A DNA stretch of 64,000 nucleotides from Eimeria necatrix (taxonomy: Eukaryota > Apicomplexa > Conoidasida > Eucoccidiorida > Eimeriidae), in contig NW_013654619.1 of the NCBI RefSeq assembly GCF_000499385.1, forward strand, positions 1 to 64,000, in the 5' to 3' direction. The position numbers were made by a program, and so were the translations under genes. The notes under the pieces were generated by a model, which made no database searches, was not told the DNA's origin, and was given only the letters and a program-made list of their open reading frames with translations. This document shows, piece by piece, positions 27,878 to 38,669 of this stretch. Every line of letters starts with the position of its first letter. Positions within the stretch are counted from its first letter, which is position 1.

Positions 27878-30800
27878 TTATTTACTTTTGCACACCATTC
27901 CGCCTCCCTCGCCGCTACTGTCTTTCGTTTTGTTCAATATTGTGGGCATTTCATCAGGTGCTTCAAGAGACGAAGGGCAAGCTTCCGAGCTCATCATCAT
28001 GCTATGCATCATCATTTCTCCGTCATCAGGGTCATCCCCTGAAAAAACAAGGGACGAATTTGGTGGGGTAATTTTTAAGGATAAATTATTCTCACGTGCA
28101 AGAGGCGACAGTACGGGGCTGTTTCCCCGCTGTAGAAGAAGCTTCAAGGTTCCCCAATGGTTGTATTTATGCAGCTCTTCAGTATCGAAACTGTCTTCAA
28201 ATCCAGTGTTCCCAGGCTCATTGAACGATGGTAGAAGCTTTAATGTGAATCTATGGCTTTGTTCTCCTCTTCCCAAGGCGCAATGAGTTCCTTTTTGAGT
28301 CATCTGACTGGACTGCAGAAAACACGCGTCATCAACAGTCTCTACAAGATGCGTAAAGGGGCCCTGTATATAGGAAGTGTGCTGATTCGTTTTCAAACTA
28401 TCTATGCCTGTTCCTTTGGAAGCGTTTTGACCGCATGGCTCAAGCTAGGGTGAGCACAACTTTGGGCCCTCGGAGCATGGATATTTTGTGTCAAACAGGG
28501 GAAAAATTCTTCTAGCGCATCGGTAGCCCCATTAAAAGGCAACTTGTAGGAGCTGAACAAGTGTCGCTGTACAATGCATCTGACGTACCATTTGTTTCAG
28601 TGCGAAAGAACGTTCTTTTTGTCCGCTTTTCTTGACGCTGTCCAGGGCACTGCAGAGCTCTGAGTGCATCTGATGCGAGACAGCTCCGTTTGGAGAAATT
28701 TGAGGAGTCTTCTGCCCATAGAAAGATTCCTTGTAACACGATATACCGGTGTTCAGCTGCCTGAGAGGTGGAATTTGAGGAAATTTCCCCACCCTTTCCA
28801 CTCTTCTAGTCCACACTGTGGGCAGACACAAGCAAAACGACGCCAGTATACCTGCACAGTGCGACTGAAAAAAACCAACCATTGAAAATTTGGGAGAATC
28901 AATCGAGCCGTGTTGCCTTTTCATTTGCTTGCATGAAACCGATAACTGAGGAGTAGAATGGGCTTGCCTGCCTCATCTTCAGACAAGCCCTCGCCATCGC
29001 TTTCATAAATTTGTCGTTTTTTTTCTATGACACTGCGCAGGAAGAAGCGAGCTAGCAAATGCTGTCGCTTCATTTCCTCAATGTCCTGCAACCGCAGCAA
29101 GCAGATCATATTGGAAACTTGAGTGCCTATTCCGCTCCTGCTACAAAACTAAAACTCGACTGAAGCCACGTGGGGCTTAAGTTATCCTTATAGGCTAGTT
29201 ATATTAGACACAGCATCTATCTGACAGCAAGAAAACCTTTTTTGTAATGTCAGTCATACACTTCCACAGCACGCTGACCAAAAGAAGGGGACCTCGATTT
29301 CTTTCACTGTTAGCTGAGCAGTAGCCTGCTTGGAAGGTGCTGCAGCAAAAGGAAGGAGAACTTACACCAAGGGGATAAGCAAAGAGTTTAGTGGCCAGTC
29401 CATGTCTCCCAATGTAGTTGACCTGTTGAGCAACAAAATCAAAAAAAGCCCGCGCATGATATATCGTATTTAATTTCTTGTTACAATCTCTATGGGGAAA
29501 CACAGCAGTGTATGAATGGCATTGAACTCGCCTTCCACGCGTTCTGATGAATGTACAGCCCTCGGACGCCGCTCTGAGGCTTTTTTCCAGCCTTTTGTCG
29601 TTTCGTCCTTTTCACTGTTGTTTTCAATGCTGTCAGAGAACCGAGTTCTCGGAATGCACTGGCCGCAATACTAACAGATTGCCGCTCAGGGCATTCGCCT
29701 TCAGATTGGTGTGTAGCCACGGCTGCTTCTGCACTGCCACCAGCTGTCTGAGAACTTTTTGATTTCACGTAGATTTCCTGATGCAGCGGCTTACTATCAG
29801 GTTCCCGGCAGTGGCCACACTTTCCTTTTGCGTCTGCGCAGATACATTCGTGCATGAAGTGCGGTAGGCTAGTGTTGTCTTGATCTAGAGTCTCTAGACC
29901 CCAGTAGGTCCCTGATTCCTTGTTATTGCACGTTCCAGCAAGATGCTCAGTTGTGAAATTTCGAGCAGAGTTGCACTGCCTGGTTCTGTAGTCTGCTGCC
30001 TTGCCCTGTGCGCTGGTGGGAGCATGCTTGTTTTCTGCTCGCGATTGAAACTGTGGTCCAGTTCCAACTACAGACAGCCCTTGAGGCCTGCTCATGAGGT
30101 CTGAGACGTCCATTGCCTTGTGCTTAGTGTGAATCTTCAGCCGCATCAGTATTCTGACAGCTTCGCGTGTTTCATCGTCTGTTGGTAATCGGGCAGTTTG
30201 CGAAACGAAATTTCGCGACCACTCGCACAGCAATCTTGCTCTTTCATATCCATACAACTGGAAACAGTCACGCAAAAGCGCAGCTGATGGAGCCCATTCA
30301 GCAAGCAAAACACAAAGAACCACTCTGCGGCCAATCAGTTGGTGCAACAGGTTGTGGGGAAGGCCAACAGGGGAGTCAGAACTAAAGTCTTCTGTCAATC
30401 GGTTAGACTACGGAGCGTCGATTGCTTGCCAGGCTAGCTCTAGAAGGAAACAGGGAAAAGCACACCTTGCAGGAAAAAGACCGTTGCCTTTTGCTGCCGT
30501 CAACCATGAGCTCCGACCGCCAAGCCATTTTATTCGCATGAAAATACAGCCTACCAGCCACAGCCCTCTGGCCATTAGATGGGCCGACGCGAGCTGCTGT
30601 AAAACCAGATTTATGAAAAGCTGAGGCTCTCTGCACTCTTTCAGCACCCTGAAGGCCTAGCACGGCAACGAATTTCCCTGGCGCTTCTCTAGCCTCCATT
30701 GTTTCCATATCTTTGGGCTTTTTATGCATCAGCGGCGTTTGCGGGCTTCCCAGTGTCCTAGAAGTAATGTGTTTTCTGTTCCTCTTTGCAGGTCGAAGCA

Positions 30801-31374
30801 CTGACCCAATTTCCCCATCTTGCTCGTGGACTCCCGTAAAGGTCAGTGAAGTAGACGGCCACGTGTGGTCCTGTTCAAATGCAGCGTCTAGTCCGGCCAT
30901 GGTTTCATGAGGAAATGTCGCTTTTTCTTGGTAGAGCTGTTGACAACTGGGTTGTGTTTTATTCCACTGGACCGCTGATGTCCTGCCGCAGGAGTTTATT
31001 TGCGATACGTTGTGCGACACAGCTTGTCTCATGCTCTTTGCGGACGTTCCGAGGCAAGGCGACTCTATGCACCAGCCAGTGTCGCCAGCGGCGCCTCTTG
31101 AGAACTGCCGAGGCCCTGGCTCTGAGTCAACTCCTGGCAATTGGGAAGAGTCGCTGGGAATGGCTTGAGGAGAAAGGGGAGAGAGCGCATTTAGTGCATC
31201 CGAGGAACTGGTGCGCCCTTCTTCCTGCTTAAACGCACTATTGACACAATGTGGAGGGGGAAAGTTGAAAGTGGACTGAGTTGCAGCGACAGGGACTGAG
31301 CTACTCTCCTTCGAGCAGGCAGAATAGTCAAAGTGGCAGGATGCCTGCTTTGTAGAATGGGGTCCTCTAGGCAT
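27878..31374 (-). CDS. ApiAP2-type transcription factor with two AP2 domains
   Basis: Exons supported by phase are 30466-31374, 29502-30257 and 29366-29422; the next starts at 29085. The 3' exons down to the stop at 27878 are not fully resolved. The first ~250 residues are low-complexity Ser/Pro-rich. AP2 domain 1 straddles intron 1: GRLYFHANKMAWRSEL and KRQRSFSCK on exon 1, then LYGYERARLLCEWSRNF on exon 2. AP2 domain 2 straddles intron 2: SGVRGLYIHQNAWKA, then YIGRHGLATKLFA. Both show the strand W...F / (Y/H)G..A(R/K)..A pattern of apicomplexan AP2 DNA-binding domains, with the arginine and tryptophan positions kept. The donor of intron 2 (GTTTCC) is weak. ApiAP2 proteins are the main sequence-specific regulators of apicomplexan transcription; the target motif cannot be read from the sequence. 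The start ATG at 31374 has A at -3; an upstream exon is possible. Confidence 0.75.
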
Positions 31375-33396
31375 TTTCTTTGGTCGTTTGGAGAAGCCTC
31401 TCTCTTCAGCTCTATGTTGGGAGCGTGAGACTGTGGGATAGACACTTCTGAAAAACACCCATTGCAGCCTAACGGGCACCCATACGTTTAGGACCCTCAG
31501 GCTACTCCACCATAGAGCTGTACCGACGTACGGTCAATGCACGGAGCCTGACGGGAAGGTGTACAATCTACAGCGCACACTACAGCGAAATGAGAAATTC
31601 GAGCCGGACAACAAATTTCGCCGCTGCTTCCACTGTAATCGTTATTTTTGCTCAGTACCCACAGAATTAAGTTGCGTGATCTGCATTTACGAAGAAAGAG
31701 AGAAAGCGAGGGTCGCTCTGCTTACGTTTGCTGTGCCGGATGGTCAAACCGTTGCCACACGTTCTCAGGGGAGCGGGTGGCAGTCTCCTAGGCTTTATTA
31801 CCGTCACCCAAATGCTTTTTGCTTGGATTGTTGGATAATTTTCGGTCTTTGGTACCTGAAGAAACAGAAACTCACAAAAACGGGGTCTTGACCGACACAT
31901 TTTAAGCACATTTCAAGGCGTTCCTGTGCCCACAAGGTATGCATCAGTCTTGAGTACACGCAAATATAAAAGCTCACAAAGCTTACACGGGGTTCTTAAC
32001 GGAAAATTATGACGTGGTGAGTAACCGAGGTCGCTGCTGCAACTGTGGTCAAACACGCTGATGAACAGAAGATAGCATGTGCCAGGAACTTAGGACATCC
32101 AAACACATAAGGCATGTACACAAATTCTTTTAGAGTGGAAAAGGGATTTTTAGCGAAGAACTAGTCTTGCAAGAAGGGGGAGACCAGCCTTAAACAGCTT
32201 CGCTGCAAAGGCTTAGCAAGCCAAAAGCGGGGATGAGGAAATTATTAAAACTATTAGCCTTATAGAAGAAACTGGCTCTAAACGTTGAAAACAAAGTGCG
32301 CAGTTGATCTGATCTGGTGGTCCATCGCTTCAACACATGCGGGCGACCACCGTGTCCGCTCATACACGCTTGGTAGTCGTCCTGAACTACAGCAGCAGTA
32401 CGCTACAATGAAGCTCAAAAGAACCTAGATGGTGTCGACTTATAAGGCAATTATTGGTAGTAATATCTACTAGCTGAGTCGCAGTGGGGAAATAATGCGG
32501 CGAGGTCTCCTTGTAGCGCGTGAGTGACCCCGTGCCCATTGCCGCGAAGGGAACGACCATGTCTGACAGCAGTTGAACCAATGTGGCATTCCATGGCTAG
32601 ATACGCCATTCCTCAAGTATTCATGTCCTAGATACAATCCGTTCTCTGCGCTTGGTGCCTCACCAGGGAACCCCTGTTGCTGAGGCCAGCCGGTGTCTTT
32701 ACCACGTAGCTGCCTAATGCCGGCTGTAGTGCTGAGCCCAGCGTGGCAAAGAACACAGCCGGCCTTACAACTGACACCTATATTCAAGTACGTGTATAGG
32801 GTAAAAGGCAAGCTTATTGCCTGCAAAGCTTAACATCCAGGTAGACACGATACGAGACGTTAATCTCCCCACGGAACCACATGCTGGCAGCTTCAGAATG
32901 TTCCTTATTCTCTTGCTTCCTAATAAGCCCTTCAATTAAAACAAGTACAAGTTTTTTCCTACTGCATACACTACAAACTAATATCGAGTGCTGCAGTGTA
33001 TACTAGTGGACCTCGGCTGAAACTGAAATTAGCGCCCAACTCCTACGGAGTTGGGCGCACAGCAACAGTTCAAGCACAGACGCGCATTCGTTCTCCTAGG
33101 GAGTTGTACGCCAGTGGTAGCGTCAATTTTTGGTAGGAAGCTTCAATATGCAAGTCTCATGAAGGTCATACCATGCTTCTAGTGGCACAACCAGAAAAAA
33201 CATTGTAAAACGGATTGCTCCCATGAAGAGCTTCACTGTGACTACACCAACCCAACTCTAGCACCTAAAAAACGATCGAAACAATTTCAGAGAATAACTC
33301 CATCCAGTTCTTATGGGCATAAGGCAGATTCCTTAGTCTGTAAAAAAAAAGCTGTTCGAGTGATTTAACCGCTTTTTTGCAACGCGCATCCCCAAG
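31375..33396. other. intergenic with a strong hairpin
   Basis: 2 kb without a recognisable gene. It contains the 12-bp palindromic hairpin at 33032-33058 and the 3' flank of the methyltransferase gene. Confidence 0.5.
33032..33058. repeat. perfect 12-bp inverted repeat with 3-nt loop
   Basis: GCGCCCAACTCC, a TAC loop and GGAGTTGGGCGC form a perfect GC-rich hairpin. It lies about 340 bases past the stop of the minus-strand methyltransferase gene. A related CTCCTAGGGAGTTG sequence follows some 35 bases further on. It could be a structured 3' UTR element or a palindromic protein-binding site. Confidence 0.7.
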
Positions 33397-34698
33397 TTAG
33401 AGCCTTCTAAGGAGCACTGAAGTCACCACTTGCCCTTCCACTCCTCCAAATTTGAACGAACGATGCGGCAAAAACCCAACTCGTTCAAAGAGTGGGCTTC
33501 CACGAGCAAAGCTATGCTCGCTGTCCTCTGCTGCCAGTCCTTTACGGATCTCTTGTGGAACTGACGTTCTGGACTCTGACTTGGTGGGCTTAAGTGGGAC
33601 TTCAGCAGTGTCACGATGCGGCATCTTTGACTCTGGTGCGGAGCAAAACAAAGAGTCAAGTTCCTCCAGCGTGCAGTTGCAAGAAGTAAGAAAGAGTAGC
33701 CCATACGCCGGCATTAGCCGGTGAACGCACTGTACGTATTGCTCTGGAGTGTGCATAAGACAAAAAACGTCAAAGGTTCCCTTGTCAAACACAACGGGAA
33801 AAGGTGGAAGAGTGGTGGCCGGCTCGCATGAACACGAAAGCACACCACAGCTTTCCTCTTCGCTGTCCGCTCCACCATTTTGTTTGGACACTTTCGGCAG
33901 CTCGTACGCCTTTTCGCAGCAGCAGATGCAAGGATGATGCCCCTTCTGTATTTCAGATCCCTCTTCCGGCTTAAGATCTCTTAAGTCCGCCTGTCTTAGG
34001 CAAATGTGTGGGGATTTATCGCTGCTGACCTTGGGATATCTTCCCCACAAGTTGCACCGCGCCAGTTCAATGGCGCTGCGAGAATAGTCAACGCCTGCCA
34101 GGCGCTCAAAACCGCACCGACGAAGTCTAGCAAGAAACTGGCCCCCGCCGCAGCCCAAGTCCAACACTGGAAGCTTAGTAAATTCTTGAGAAATCCGCGG
34201 CCCCGTCCCTTGGCACCAATCACACTTGCCGCTGGCACAGGCATCAGTTTCGTTAGTATCCGCTCTACGTAGTGCATGCACCCGACGAAAGAACGGCTGT
34301 AATTGGTTGCCTTTAGAACATTTCAGAGTGTTAAGGACCCATGTGGCAATCTTCGCGCACTCCGGACCGAACCATTCCTCGCCGTCTACCGAGGAGCTGT
34401 CACTACTCCTTCTGCTGCTGCATCTGCTACTGCTCCTGCTACTGCTCCTGCTGTTACATTCTCTTTTATGCTCATTGCCTTGTCCAAAGCTGGAGCGGTA
34501 GGCTTTTCTTGTCCGCGCGTTAGTCAGTTCCCTCTGATATATTTCCTCCCACGTTGAGTGGAATGCGTGGCGAGACAGCTCATCATCCTCCATATCCTGC
34601 CCTGTGGATTCCTCTATTTTGTTGTGTTCTTCGGAGCCATGCCCTGCCCTATTCCCACAAGGCTGCGCCTCGAAGATCTCACCAGTTGCGCTTTGCAT
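33397..34698 (-). CDS. EEF1A lysine methyltransferase, EFM4/METTL10 type
   Basis: An intronless frame of 433 residues. After a polar N-terminus with an Arg-Ser tract (about residues 82-104), the family pattern starts at EEWFG (107-111). SAM-binding motif I is LDLGCGGG (179-186), the post-I acidic residue is in GVDYS (D204), FDKGTFD is at 304-310, and TSCNCT is at 338-343. The DKGTxD and TSCNxT motifs are diagnostic of yeast Efm4/human METTL10, which methylate a lysine of elongation factor 1A using S-adenosylmethionine in the cytosol. The protein is roughly twice the usual length because of insertions. One, at about residues 245-300, is Cys-rich (CICCCEK, CSCEP); CDWCQG sits at 159-163. These could bind metal but are not part of the known family. 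The ATG at 34698 is the first in frame. Confidence 0.88.
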   Translation of the reverse strand: MQSATGEIFEAQPCGNRAGHGSEEHNKIEESTGQDMEDDELSRHAFHSTWEEIYQRELTNARTRKAYRSSFGQGNEHKRECNSRSSSRSSSRCSSRRSSDSSSVDGEEWFGPECAKIATWVLNTLKCSKGNQLQPFFRRVHALRRADTNETDACASGKCDWCQGTGPRISQEFTKLPVLDLGCGGGQFLARLRRCGFERLAGVDYSRSAIELARCNLWGRYPKVSSDKSPHICLRQADLRDLKPEEGSEIQKGHHPCICCCEKAYELPKVSKQNGGADSEEESCGVLSCSCEPATTLPPFPVVFDKGTFDVFCLMHTPEQYVQCVHRLMPAYGLLFLTSCNCTLEELDSLFCSAPESKMPHRDTAEVPLKPTKSESRTSVPQEIRKGLAAEDSEHSFARGSPLFERVGFLPHRSFKFGGVEGQVVTSVLLRRL

Positions 34699-36256
34699 AG
34701 CGTGACCTGCTGCGAGTACCGAGAGAAAAACAAGAGCACACTTAGCCGAAAAGAGCGTCCCCCCTTGCTACGAAAAAGCTAAAAATGGAAAAGGCAAATT
34801 TTTTAAAGCAGAATAAATATACAGATCGACCAGCGTGTCCCAGAGCCAACATCGACCATGTCCCAGAGCCAACAATAGTCCGTAAGGCCATGGGGGCCCC
34901 ATGTGGGGCCCCAATACCCCAAAGGAATTCGATTAAGCGCTCCTTATGATGTATAGCAAAATGGTGGGTACGTATTATCAAGATAACGAGCACTTTTACA
35001 AATCTACCGTCTAGGATGAGTAGGTTGTACGTCTTGAGTAAGTAAGGCTACCACGATGGTGTCTTCCGACCGTCGTAAATAATTCGTTGTTTGGAAGCAT
35101 GCTGAAAGGAGAAATGCTCTAAGCCCCAGTCCCTTAGCTAAAAAAATAAGCTGATCCAAATTCATCATTTAAGGCGCTTTCTATGTTTTTTCGTAGTATT
35201 CTTTTCTAGCGGGAACACCGCGCTGGGGCAGGGTGTTCATCACAATGCAGATGTGCCCTGAAACAGAATCTGAGACTGGTCGTACATGCAGTGATCTCCG
35301 TCACTTGGTTCAACTTATTTATGTTGAAAAAACATGCAGATACTCCGATTTGTGCTGGGCCAAGAAGAAGTAGCTGTGCACGTCCGACAAACTCGTTTAT
35401 CCGAACATCTAGGATGCTGCAAGCTACAGTTATCCGGAAATCCTGGAAACTGCTACGCAGAGTTTGGCTGGCAATTGTGGTGAAAAGCCTTGAAGACTCA
35501 GGGCCATGTGGACTTCAGATGAAGTATTCTTATCATCATCACTAAGCGAAAAAACGCTCGACTTCGTGCTATGCAGCTGCAGTTTACGAACAGCCAGTTG
35601 AGGCATAAATCTCTCTGAGTTTTACGTCGATACGGATTAAAAAATGCTCAGCCTAGGAAGGAATAAATAGACTTCGGTGTATTGAGCAGAATGACACAGC
35701 ATACTTCGACAACGCAGTAGATTCAGGCGAATTCAGGCTCCGCTGCAAATATTAAAGGCCATTCACCCGCAAGGCGAAGATTGTATCGTCGAGATATGGG
35801 GGGAGAACGCAGTTGAAGACAAAGTGCGCCTAGCTTAACAATGCTCTTCGGTCACTTTCAAATGACAGGCTGAATCGATGCCTAATCTCAATTATTTTCA
35901 CTAAAAGCATCAAAACCATCACAGGAATTAGCTCTCTGCTCCATGATAAAGAGTGTCGCTCTGTGGAATCTAAGTCTTGCAGCAGTTAGTTTGTTGTTTC
36001 GGAGGTTGATGAAAATGCTGGTGGCGAGAGCATTTGTGAAAATATGGACGAAGTGGTGGCGCCAACAAAAGCAAAAACACTTTTCCTGGAGGCCAAGCTC
36101 TCTCTGTAACCCTAAAGGTAAAAGGAAAGAAGGCTAGATTTTCTTCTGGTGCGTTTGTCTTTAGATAAGAATTTCTGTATCCAGGGCTGGGAATTGCGAG
36201 CTCTCAAGTGCACTTCCAGCTGCAGCGTTGTCTAGCTTATGTTTGGTTGCCTCTCT
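34699..36256. other. intergenic with short direct repeat
   Basis: No recognisable gene. It contains a 16-nt sequence (TGTCCCAGAGCCAACA) twice at 23-nt spacing (34836-34851 and 34859-34874), and near 34890-34920 the palindromes GGGGCCCC, each bordered by AT or TG. Otherwise unremarkable and relatively AT-rich. Confidence 0.5.
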
Positions 36257-37137
36257 CTAAACGCAGAGCCCAGAAATGTTGGCATTTCGTGCAGCTAGGT
36301 CTCTGATATATTTAGGCCAATGATGCCCCAGCATAGGCTCAGACTCTGATGTGATGAGTGAGCTGTCGGCTGCGTAACCACTTTCTGCACTGTTAGCGAA
36401 TTTCATTGCATTGTCTCGCAACTTGCTGCAGTAATTGGCGATGATGTTATTTTGCCCGTCAGCATTATTGCGCCGTTGCTTGCCACCGAACTCAGTAGTC
36501 GCGATGGCAGCTATCTGCCGGGGTTGTCAAATGGAGACAGAGACAGGGTGCATTGCGTGGCAGCTTGAATGCTCACTAGGGAGCTTCTGATGGGTTCATG
36601 TAGGGTTTTGTTTGTCGCCGTCAGCCGATTGCTGATGCCAAGCTGTGGAGCTGTCACACGAGGCCAGCAATGCGCTGGGCGGGGCTGTACCGATTACCTG
36701 GAGGTGTCTGTATGTTTTTGATAACTCGACACGAATGTTTCCTCACTAATGAATGAACGCAGTTGCTGTTCACGAGCTGCGTCTCGATATTCGCAGGCAT
36801 GGAGAGTTCCAGCGGAGTCCGCTGGCACCCATAAACCATGGGCGGGAACGCCTTTAACTGGAAGAAGCACAGCCTTCTAGATAAACTCACAGCACTGTAT
36901 CATGTTAAATAAAAGTTTTGTAGCTTGATGTGGGAGCCAACACTTAGACTCTTCCCCACGGGCCCCCCCCTTCCCGTGCTTGCCCAGCCAGATGAATGCA
37001 GCCTCCGGAAGTTCAACGATCGTAATCTGCAAAATTATATTTGGAACTTCATCGTATGAAGTTAGATTCACTTGGAGCGTGAACCATTGTTTTAAAGGGC
37101 ACAACTTCACGAGATACCTCCCGGAGGGTCCGGCCAC
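36257..37137 (-). CDS. candidate spliced small gene, possibly proteasome assembly chaperone 4-like
   Basis: Unrecognised with certainty. An open stretch around 36980-37137 encodes LKQWFTLQ, then, after a possible 45-nt intron (CAA|GTGAAT...TTGCAG), ITIVELPEAAFIWLG. This resembles the first strands of PSMG4 (PAC4), which helps build the 20S proteasome ring. A further frame of about 85 codons without stops ends at the stop 36257-36259. It begins near 36510 after an AG (AIATTEFGG onward), and an intermediate GTGGGG donor would keep phase. No ATG was found at the 5' side, so a first exon is missing from the model. The match covers only ~20 residues, and the C-terminal FVSxN motif of the family was not found. 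Treat as a lead. Confidence 0.28.
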
Positions 37138-37535
37138 CCGCCGCTGTCCAGCTCTCCGCCAACTTCGTTTTTTCCCAAACCTCTGTAATTGTTTTAAGTT
37201 CCTTGATTTTATTCCTTTGAAATCAAATGGAGAGCTACACGCATGTGAGGTAGCCCCCTCCCAAATAGGAGCTCATTCTGTTTTTGTCTTCAGCTCTGTA
37301 GTGCACGATCACGCAGTCAGCTACGCAGCCGCATCGCGTAACTCTCACGTTTCTGCCAAGGGTGAATGAGCCAGCAATCAAGAAGCCGTAAGAAGGACGC
37401 TAGAATCTGAGTTGTAAAGAAAGGGAGAGGAGTCGTCCCCATACTCGCAGTGGAATTCACATTGCGCGGCTGCAGAGGGCCAGGTGAAAAAAACAGCGCC
37501 TCTGGCTATCATTGACGCTCGCTGCATGCAGACCC

Positions 37536-38576
37536 ATGGCTACCTCCCCTCCATCTGAGGCACAGCAGGCCACTGTTCCATCCTTGCCCCTGCCAGTGCC
37601 TCGCGTGCGACTTCGCTTGGACCGGCGGCTGCTCCTGGTCTATGGGCTGCTGCTCTTGGATGTCGTGATGATTGGGATAACTTCACTGCAGCACGTATGG
37701 CAGCCGGCTAATCTTATTGACAAGGTTCTTCAGAACCACAACGCTCCACTGCACGCAGACACGTCGCCTGCTCTGCAGCCGCAGCTGCCAGTGGCTGTCA
37801 AGCGGGAACTCGGGATGTCTTGTTGCTGCGGCTGGCTGGCTTTGGCTGTAATGGGTATACTCTCCTTGCTTGTGTCTTATTCACCATCGTCTCTAGATAC
37901 TGTTGCCACGGCCCCATCCGTGTCGGCCAAGGAGAGCTGTAGAGGTCAGGGCTCACCAACAACGACAACGGCCCGCCGTAGTCGTCCACTTGCTGTACAA
38001 ACGAAGGACTCTGGAAAATGCGCAGCGTGTTTGCGCACAGTAGAGGAGGTAGAGCTTCAGGTAAAGCTCAAGTACCTTCTTGTAGCGGTCGCGTCCTTTT
38101 GCGTATTTTTTGCCCTCAACCTGATCGTGCAGATCCACGGGCGGTTCCAACAGAGCAAAGTGACTGTGGCTGCTCTTAAGACATTCGCAGCGGAAAACAC
38201 AGAGAATGCGCAGATGATCTCTTCCCCTGGCCTGTACGGGCTCGAACAGAGAGACCCTCAGGGTTTCCCTTATGATGCGAAACAAAGCAACAGAGTGGAT
38301 GGGGTATACAGCGCCTCTGATGCCAAAGGTGGCGCGCAGCTGTTTGTTGGAGAGATGCCATCACAGGACACGTTCTTTCCTCAAGGCGTTCACCCTCAGT
38401 CCCCTTCATACTTCTACTGGAGAGATTTCCGCTTCTGGATGGAGCTCGGGAGAGAGTGCTTTCTAGACGGAGAAATTCAGCTCTCTGGCTTGTGGGTGGT
38501 GCTGCACTTGGCAGCGCTGTTGGGGGGCCGTGGCTTTCTTCACTCGCCCCCAGCAATGCACGTTAGTGCAGAGTGA
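37536..38576 (+). CDS. orphan multi-span membrane protein
   Basis: A single exon of 346 residues. The ATG at 37536 (CCCATGG) is the first in frame. There are four hydrophobic segments: about residues 29-50 (LLLVYGLLLLDVVMIGITSL), 95-115 (CCCGWLALAVMGILSLLVS), 178-200 (YLLVAVASFCVFFALNLIV) and near the C-terminus (GLWVVLHLAALLGG). The first loop is about 45 residues. The second is polar, Thr/Ser-rich, with a CAAC motif just before helix 3. The long loop before helix 4 (about 120 residues) holds aromatic-rich YFYWRDFRFW. No known family was recognised. The base composition and continuous frame argue for a real gene, and paired helices suggest an integral membrane protein with both termini on the same side. 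The stop is followed at once by two hairpins. Confidence 0.55.
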   Translation: MATSPPSEAQQATVPSLPLPVPRVRLRLDRRLLLVYGLLLLDVVMIGITSLQHVWQPANLIDKVLQNHNAPLHADTSPALQPQLPVAVKRELGMSCCCGWLALAVMGILSLLVSYSPSSLDTVATAPSVSAKESCRGQGSPTTTTARRSRPLAVQTKDSGKCAACLRTVEEVELQVKLKYLLVAVASFCVFFALNLIVQIHGRFQQSKVTVAALKTFAAENTENAQMISSPGLYGLEQRDPQGFPYDAKQSNRVDGVYSASDAKGGAQLFVGEMPSQDTFFPQGVHPQSPSYFYWRDFRFWMELGRECFLDGEIQLSGLWVVLHLAALLGGRGFLHSPPAMHVSAE

Positions 38577-38599
38577 TGAGTGGCAAAACACTGGAAAGC

Positions 38600-38669
38600 T
38601 GGTGTTCGTTTCTCGCCAGTAAGAAACGAACACCAACCTTCCGCGCCGCCTTACCGCTGGCAAGGCGGC
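38600..38669. repeat. two consecutive perfect hairpins just after a stop codon
   Basis: Hairpin 1: TGGTGTTCGTTTCT (38600-38613) pairs perfectly with 38622-38635 across an 8-nt loop. Hairpin 2: GCCGCCTT (38645-38652) pairs with AAGGCGGC (38662-38669) across a 9-nt loop. They begin 24 bases after the stop of the membrane-protein gene, so they would fall in its 3' UTR. They may affect 3' end formation or mRNA stability; the role is inferred from position. Confidence 0.7.

Noticed and set aside
36980..37369. 129-codon plus frame
   Set aside because: Overlaps the antisense candidate with the FIWLG strand pattern. No features of its own.
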